Assembly: GCA_903898975.1 (NCBI GenBank)
Contig: CAIUHT010001083.1
Span: forward strand, 1-20,679
Length of the DNA stretch: 20,679 bases
Origin: an uncultured Planctomycetaceae bacterium
GTDB lineage: Bacteria; Planctomycetota; Planctomycetia; Planctomycetales; Planctomycetaceae
Reading direction: 5' to 3'
The translations under genes were made by a program, and so were the position numbers. Shown here piece by piece: positions 15,644-20,679 of this stretch; within the stretch, counting starts at the first letter, position 1, and each line of letters begins with the position of its first letter. The notes below the pieces were generated by a model that was not told the origin of the DNA, did not search any database, and was given only the letters and a program-made list of their open reading frames with translations.

Positions 15644-16198
15644 TTACGTCGTGGGGGGTGTCAATCCAAAGTCGCGAATGGTCAGCAGGCTCGACAGGGG
15701 GAGATTGCGGGCAGCGAAGTTCGCCGCCCCACCTTCCAGCCGGTCGATAATCGCCACCACCTGCACCACTTCGCAGCCAAACTCGACCACCCGGTCCACA
15801 GCCTGCAGGGCACTCCCCCCCGTGGTCACCACGTCGTCAATCACCACGACCCGCATCCCCGGGGTCAGCGGACCCTCAATGTAGCGCTGGGTCCCGTGCC
15901 CCTTGGGCTCCTTCCGCACGAGGAAGCCACCCAGCGAGCGGCCACGCGACCCGGCGACCGCCAGCACGCCCCCCACAATTGGGTCGGCACCAATCGACAT
16001 CCCCCCAATCGCGTCGAAGGGGAGATCGCCCAACAGGTCCAGCAGCCCCTCGCTCACCAGCCGCAGCCCCTCGGAATGCAGCGAAATCTGCTTCCCATCG
16101 AGGTAATAGCTCGCCTTCTTCCCCGACGCGAGCGTGAACTCCCCGAACTTCAGGGCCCGCTCCCGAAACAACTCCAACAGCCGCGCGCGATCGTACAT
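15644..16198 (-). CDS. pyrE: orotate phosphoribosyltransferase
   Basis: A 184-residue cytoplasmic enzyme joining orotate to PRPP to make orotidine 5'-monophosphate, step five of de novo pyrimidine synthesis. The sequence shows FGEFTLASGKKASYYLDGK at the N-terminus (orotate-side loop), GMSIGADPIVGG, the flexible catalytic loop VRKEPKGHGT (95-103) and the PRPP-binding signature VVVIDDVVTTGGS (117-129). Length is typical for a stand-alone PyrE, with no fused OMP decarboxylase. The ATG at 16198 follows GAGG (16207-16210) with an 8-base spacer. An in-frame open extension upstream to about 16516 overlaps the kinase gene and lacks family features, so it is rejected. The leader contains a G-rich heptamer tract. 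No other pyr gene is in the window. Confidence 0.96.
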   Translation of the reverse strand: MYDRARLLELFRERALKFGEFTLASGKKASYYLDGKQISLHSEGLRLVSEGLLDLLGDLPFDAIGGMSIGADPIVGGVLAVAGSRGRSLGGFLVRKEPKGHGTQRYIEGPLTPGMRVVVIDDVVTTGGSALQAVDRVVEFGCEVVQVVAIIDRLEGGAANFAARNLPLSSLLTIRDFGLTPPTT

Positions 16199-16287
16199 TC
16201 GTTCCGCCTCAGGTCTCAGACATGCCCCGCACCAGCGACGGTACTCCCCCCGGCAACCAACCCGCAAGCGACCACCCAATTCCCGAA

Positions 16288-16300
16288 GCCCGAATCGGGC
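16288..16300. other. small palindrome in pyrE leader
   Basis: GCCCGAATCGGGC is a perfect inverted repeat around a central A. As RNA on the minus strand it could form a 5-bp GC stem with a 3-base loop, 84-96 bases after the kinase stop and 90-102 bases before the pyrE ATG. No T run follows, so it is at best a weak terminator or attenuator. Confidence 0.35.
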
Positions 16301-16308
16301 CGCATAAA

Positions 16309-16333
16309 CCCCACCACCCACCACCCTCCACCC
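16309..16333 (-). promoter_or_regulatory. G-quadruplex-forming motif in the pyrE leader
   Basis: On the minus (transcribed-sense) strand there are four runs of three or more G (16331-16333, 16324-16326, 16317-16319, 16309-16312) separated by 4-base loops TGGA, TGGT and TGGT. This fits the G3-N1-7 quadruplex rule. If pyrE is transcribed from the kinase side, the motif would be in its 5' untranslated RNA. Confidence 0.55.
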
Positions 16334-16349
16334 TCCACTCTCCACTCTC
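16312..16349. repeat. 7-bp tandem tract
   Basis: Heptamers CACCACC twice (16312-16325), then CTCCACC and CTCCACT twice (16326-16346), ending in CTC. The tract is pure C/A/T on the plus strand and G-rich on the minus strand, and underlies the quadruplex motif. Confidence 0.8.
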
Positions 16350-16383
16350 CCCCGCCCGCAGCCCCCGGCTTTCGCGCGGTCGG

Positions 16384-19300
16384 TCAGAAGCCCGGTTGCC
16401 GGGGGGTCGTCGTCGGACCGACCCCGCCCGGCCGCGCCGGGGGAGCCGTCAGCTCGGTGGAAGGAATTCGCAACTGCGCAATCCGGGCACCAATCGCCGC
16501 CGCCCCGCCATCCCACGTCGCCGCCCGCGAGTTCGCATGCAGTTCAAACGCCCCGACCTCGATCCGGACCAGGTCGATCCAGCGCCCTGGCAACTCCTTC
16601 CGCAGCAGCACTCCCCCTTCACCCGTCAACATCGCCCGGCACCGCTCCGCTCCCCACCGCGCGCTCCAGTCGCCGGGTGGATCATCGGGCACCCGCTCTT
16701 CCCCAGGCACCCGCGCAAAACTCGCCACGTCTGGAGCATACCCCGTGCTGTTTTCCCACCACGTCACCTGGGCCCCCTCCCAGCCTCCCTTGGGGAGTTC
16801 CAGCACAGTCCCCGACCCCGGTCCCCCCACCGCGGGAACACTCGGACCAAACACGCACCGATCGACATAGAACTGCAGGGGGTCAATCGCCGGTCGACTC
16901 AACACCCCGGGCGTCACCCGCACATACGTCTCGCCCGCCGACAGCGTGCAATGCCGCAGATCGACCACCCCCGCAATCCGCGTGTCCCCATCCGCGATGT
17001 TCATCGACAACGCCGTACCGGCCACGCACAGCACCGAGTTCTCCAGTTGAACCACCGTCCGCCGCGCGTCGGCTTCCACTCCCCGCGCCCCCCCCAGCAA
17101 CAGGCTGTCGGTCACCTGCAGCCAGTTCGCCGGCGCATCTCCCGCGGCACTCCCCGCCGGGCGCTCCATCCGAATCAACCCCGCCGCGACTGTCTCCGAC
17201 TGGTTCGCCAGCCCCTGCAGCCGACAGCCGGTCACCACCACATCGGCATTCCGCGCCAAGATCAGCCACGGTGGCAGTGCCGCGCGACTCCCCGGGGCCG
17301 CCGCCAGGATCGCCCCCCGTTCCAGCCGCAACACCCCCCCTTCGACCACAAACAGGGGCTGGCTCACATTCCCCCCCGCCTTCGGGGTCAACACCAGCGG
17401 ACGTCCCGCCTGCTGCTCAAACACCATCCGCACCCGCTTGTTCTGCAGCACCACCGGCGATGTCCCGCAGACCCCCGCCCCCCGGACCACCACCGTTGTC
17501 CCCGCCGCCAGGGTCCGCTCGGCCAACACCTTCCCTAAATCTTCCTTCGTCACATCGACGGTCAGCGTCTGTGTCACTCCCCCCCAGGCGGTCAGCCGGT
17601 CGGGAGCGGTCGGTCGGGCCGACAACACCTGCACCACATCCAACGCCCCCAGCCCGGCCAGCGACAGCCGTGCCACGTCGCACCCCGGCCCTCCGCCCCC
17701 CGCCGCCTCCACCCGATAGCCCTTCGCCAGGTCGCGGTTCCAGCTCGCCACGGGAGCCCGCCACACGTCCCCCGTCGGCTCACTCGGCCAGCCCCCCTTC
17801 GGAAAGCTCCGTTCGCTCACGCCAGCCTCTTTCCAGACCGCCGACCACTCGCCCGCTGTCTTGACCCACGGCTCTCCCCCCGCCGTCGCCTCAGGACCAA
17901 CCAGCCCCTGCCAGCCCGCCAGCACCGAGTTCTGCAGTCGACACCGCAGCCGACCCGTCGGGCCCAAGGCCTCCCCCGGCTCACCCGCCAAACCCCCCAC
18001 CCGCCACAGCACCGGTGGCTCGGCTGGTGTTGGCCGCTCGCCCGCGGGCGTGGTGACCAGCGAGTTGTGAATCAGCCACTCCCCCGCGGGCGCGTCCCCC
18101 TCGGGCAAGAGCCACTCACAGGCACTCGCCTCGCTCACCAGCGTCACGCCCGCCAGCGTCACCTGCACCCCACCCCCCGAGCCACTGGAAGGACCGCGCC
18201 CCGCCGCGTTGGAACCGGGCGTATCTGCGCCGGGCAGACCCTGCAGGGCGGCCGCCTGCCCCGAGAGCAGCAGGCTGTCGTGAATCACCACGGCTCCGCA
18301 GGGCAGTTCCCACCGCACCGCCGCCAGGTTCGCCCCGCGAATGACCGTCCGCTGCACCAGCAACCTCGGTCCGCACTCCCCGGCGGCCTCGCCCGCCACC
18401 CCGCCGCCCGGAATCTGGCCGACCGGGGCCTGGCCGGCCGGTTGTCCGCCCCCGGGCTGGCCACCCCGGACTACCCCGCCGCGCCCCGATCCACCCGGGG
18501 GCGTTGTGGGATTGGGTGTCCCCGAAGTGCCGCGTGGTGTGGCGGGAGCGGGATCTCCGGCGACGGTCCCCCCCAGTCGCAGGGCGGCCATCCCGGTCAC
18601 TGGCAGTCCGCGGGCCGACAGCGATGCGTCGCGGACAATCAAATCGCCCCCCACCACATGAATCAGCGCATCAGACGGCTGTGTCTGGTACCCGGTCACA
18701 TCCGCCGCCAGGTGCACGCCGTCCAGTTCCAGCGTCGTGTTCACGCACGTCAGAAAGGCGTGCACCGCTCCGGCGTCGGGGGGTTGCAGCACCACCAGGG
18801 GCATTTCGGCGCGGTCACTGGCGACCAGGGTCACTCGCCCGGCGTCGCGCAGCACGTCGGCCTTCAAGACGTGCGGACCCGGTCCACGCAGTTCAATGCG
18901 GGCCCCGGCCCCCGTCACCGCTCGCAGTGCCGCGTTCAACGTCGCGTGCGACTCACCTCCCCCTTTCCGCACATCCACGATCAGCGTCGGACGGGGCGTG
19001 GTGGCTCCCGCGACCGGTGCCGCAACCCACTTGGGTAACGCCGCCAAATCGGCCTGCGCGCGCGGGCCTCCCGCGGTCCCACCCCCCGGTCCGCCAATTG
19101 TCCCCGGTGCCGCGACTCCCTCGGCGGGTTGGCCCGCTCCCCCAATCTGCTGGTTGGCCCCATTGCCCTCGCCGGGGGCAGACGTCTGCCCCGGCGCCAT
19201 CTCCGAGGGGACGCCCGCCGCCTCGCCAATCTGGCGATTGTTGGCCGCTGGGTCGCCCGCCCCCTGGGCGGGACCAATCACGGGCCCGGCTGCTGCTCCC

Positions 19301-20679
19301 TGCCCGCCAATCCGCGTCTCCTGAACCTCCCGTTTCGCCGCGTTCGCCAACTCCTTCCCCAGGTTCCGCTCGCTGCCATCCCCGCCCCCCCCCGCCAGTT
19401 GCGACGCCAGCCAGACCACCGCGGCAATCGCCGCAGCGACCCCGCCCCCCAGCACCCCGTACTTCTTCATCGCGGAACTCAGCTCACTCCCCTGCGGTTC
19501 GCGATCGGGGAGCAGCGGCTTGCGATCGCCCCGTGGCAAGTCGCGGGTCGTCACCGGCTTTGTGGGTCGCTGCTTCCGCCGGGGCCGCGCTTCATCCTCG
19601 AGCGCCTCGACATCGCCCGAGTCGGGCTCGGCAGAGTCTTCCTGCAGAATCGCCCGGCTCAGTTGTTCGCCCCCGTGCTGAATGACGTCCAGGTCTTCCA
19701 GCAACTCGGCCGCCGACTGATACCGCCGGTCCGGGTCTTTCTCGGTCAGCCGCCGCATCACCGCCACCAGCCCCTCGGGGACCTGCGGATTCTTGTCGCG
19801 GGGATTGGGGAAGGCGCGGGTGGCATGTGCCTGCAGTTTGTTGGTCACATCGCCATCACCAAACGGGGGCTCGCCAGTCAGCAGGAAGTACCACGTGCAG
19901 CCCAGCGAGTACAAATCGCTCCGCCCGTCGGCCAGCTTGCTGCTGCGGGCCTGCTCGGGCGAGATGTAGTCGATGGTTCCGACCGTGGTCCCCGTCCGCG
20001 TGATCGACGTGTCGAGATTCGCGTCGATCACCCGGGCGAGGCCCAGGTCGGCCAGCTTCACCACCCCGTCCCGGCGGATCAGGATGTTCCCCGGTTTGAT
20101 GTCTCGGTGAACCAGGCGGTGCGTACCGGCATGCTGCAATGCCAACGCGACTTGCCGGACGACTTCGATCGACCGCTTGATCGGCAACGTCCCCCGGCGG
20201 AGCACCAGGTTCGCCGTATCGTTGCCATCGACGTATTCCAGGGCCAGGAAGAGAGTCCCGTCGATCTCGCCCGTCTCATAAATGGCCACGATGTTGTCGT
20301 GCTTCAGGCAGGCCGCCGCCTGGGCCTCGGCCTGAAAGCGCTTCTTCAAGGTCGGGTTTTCGGCCTTCTCGGGCGAGAGCAGCTTGAGTGCCACCGACCG
20401 CTTGAGCGTCGTGTCGGTCGCCAGATAGACCGACCCCATCCCCCCCTGGCCCAGCTTCCGGACCAGCGTGTATTTGCCCATCTGCCTGGGAAGCGCTGCG
20501 GCAGAACTCCCCTCCGCCCCCACAGCAGGCTTGCTCCCCCCGGGCCACTCCACCGTGGTCCCCGGAGTGGCCGACGCGGAGGCTGGCGGCTGAGCTTTCG
20601 CAGGCGGATTCTTTTGCGCCGGCGTTCCCTGCGGATGTCCCTGGGAGTTTTCCGGGGATTGCCCTGCGGAATTCCCGGG
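16384..20679 (-). CDS. giant transmembrane Ser/Thr protein kinase with beta-helix-like outer region, 5' end missing
   Basis: At least 1431 residues; the frame is open to the window edge, so the true start is outside or is the GTG at 20553 (numbering below from that GTG). A Pro/Ala/Gln-rich lead precedes a full Hanks-type kinase domain (about 28-290): GQGGMGSVY glycine loop, K57 in VALKLL, HRDIKPGNIL (D151, N156), DLGLAR (D169) and GTIDYISPEQ. A charged linker follows, then one membrane helix (about 366-386, GVLGGGVAAAIAAVVW). The outer part has a Gly/Pro/Gln-rich stretch (about 410-510), then about 870 residues of short repeating strand-turn units (for example LIVRDASLSARG, GDLIVRDASL, VVVTGCRLQGL) typical of a right-handed parallel beta-helix, interrupted by another Gly/Pro-rich insert. 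It probably phosphorylates cytoplasmic targets in response to an outer, perhaps polysaccharide, ligand; the ligand is inference. pyrE follows 185 bases downstream. Confidence 0.92.
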   Translation of the reverse strand, partial: PGNSAGQSPENSQGHPQGTPAQKNPPAKAQPPASASATPGTTVEWPGGSKPAVGAEGSSAAALPRQMGKYTLVRKLGQGGMGSVYLATDTTLKRSVALKLLSPEKAENPTLKKRFQAEAQAAACLKHDNIVAIYETGEIDGTLFLALEYVDGNDTANLVLRRGTLPIKRSIEVVRQVALALQHAGTHRLVHRDIKPGNILIRRDGVVKLADLGLARVIDANLDTSITRTGTTVGTIDYISPEQARSSKLADGRSDLYSLGCTWYFLLTGEPPFGDGDVTNKLQAHATRAFPNPRDKNPQVPEGLVAVMRRLTEKDPDRRYQSAAELLEDLDVIQHGGEQLSRAILQEDSAEPDSGDVEALEDEARPRRKQRPTKPVTTRDLPRGDRKPLLPDREPQGSELSSAMKKYGVLGGGVAAAIAAVVWLASQLAGGGGDGSERNLGKELANAAKREVQETRIGGQGAAAGPVIGPAQGAGDPAANNRQIGEAAGVPSEMAPGQTSAPGEGNGANQQIGGAGQPAEGVAAPGTIGGPGGGTAGGPRAQADLAALPKWVAAPVAGATTPRPTLIVDVRKGGGESHATLNAALRAVTGAGARIELRGPGPHVLKADVLRDAGRVTLVASDRAEMPLVVLQPPDAGAVHAFLTCVNTTLELDGVHLAADVTGYQTQPSDALIHVVGGDLIVRDASLSARGLPVTGMAALRLGGTVAGDPAPATPRGTSGTPNPTTPPGGSGRGGVVRGGQPGGGQPAGQAPVGQIPGGGVAGEAAGECGPRLLVQRTVIRGANLAAVRWELPCGAVVIHDSLLLSGQAAALQGLPGADTPGSNAAGRGPSSGSGGGVQVTLAGVTLVSEASACEWLLPEGDAPAGEWLIHNSLVTTPAGERPTPAEPPVLWRVGGLAGEPGEALGPTGRLRCRLQNSVLAGWQGLVGPEATAGGEPWVKTAGEWSAVWKEAGVSERSFPKGGWPSEPTGDVWRAPVASWNRDLAKGYRVEAAGGGGPGCDVARLSLAGLGALDVVQVLSARPTAPDRLTAWGGVTQTLTVDVTKEDLGKVLAERTLAAGTTVVVRGAGVCGTSPVVLQNKRVRMVFEQQAGRPLVLTPKAGGNVSQPLFVVEGGVLRLERGAILAAAPGSRAALPPWLILARNADVVVTGCRLQGLANQSETVAAGLIRMERPAGSAAGDAPANWLQVTDSLLLGGARGVEADARRTVVQLENSVLCVAGTALSMNIADGDTRIAGVVDLRHCTLSAGETYVRVTPGVLSRPAIDPLQFYVDRCVFGPSVPAVGGPGSGTVLELPKGGWEGAQVTWWENSTGYAPDVASFARVPGEERVPDDPPGDWSARWGAERCRAMLTGEGGVLLRKELPGRWIDLVRIEVGAFELHANSRAATWDGGAAAIGARIAQLRIPSTELTAPPARPGGVGPTTTPRQPGF

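Noticed and set aside
16222..17864. Overlapping plus-strand open frames opposite the kinase 3' half
   Set aside because: Pro/Arg/His-rich shadows of the outer region of the kinase gene on the minus strand.

Overview
The window is a high-GC bacterial chromosomal segment with strong marks of Planctomycetota or a close PVC relative. These marks are a planctomycete-type PSCyt1/DUF1549/DUF1553 cytochrome (9459-12116), a very large membrane Ser/Thr kinase with a glycine-rich and beta-helix-like outer part (16384-20679), several secreted or lipid-anchored proteins, TTG and GTG starts, and generous intergenic spacing. There is no rRNA, tRNA, CRISPR array, transposase or integrase visible. Both edges cut through genes.

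Left part (1-7446): a surface-polysaccharide flavoured region. A UDP-GlcNAc 6-dehydrogenase of the WbpA type runs off the left edge on the minus strand. Next on the minus strand come a creatininase-family metal hydrolase and an OmpH/Skp-like coiled-coil lipoprotein. Diverging from the lipoprotein, the plus strand carries a GT4 glycosyltransferase, a small lipoprotein of unknown role, and a second GT4 glycosyltransferase. Sugar-nucleotide oxidation plus two GT-B transferases fits synthesis of an extracellular or cell-surface glycan, but no polymerase, flippase or export gene is seen here.

Middle part (7691-15181), all minus strand: a secreted neutral-ceramidase-fold protein with Asn where the catalytic Ser is expected, the PSD1-type cytochrome, and a 1022-residue membrane-anchored GH123/DUF4091-like putative glycosidase. 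The last two overlap by four bases (ATGA), so they are very probably co-translated. They read as an envelope-facing degradative set.

Right part (15644-20679), minus strand: pyrE (pyrimidine synthesis) downstream of the giant kinase, whose reading frame stays open to the right edge.

The least explained features are non-coding. Three short-period tandem arrays (16 bp x 6 at 1099-1194, 14 bp x 6 at 15299-15382, about 16 bp at 15537-15628) each carry a small dyad core. Other such features are a G-quadruplex-capable heptamer tract in the pyrE leader, a degenerate 15-bp repeat running into the cytochrome stop codon, and a perfect 23-bp palindrome before the small lipoprotein. Many long open frames lie antisense to real genes; these are products of high GC at third codon positions and are not annotated.
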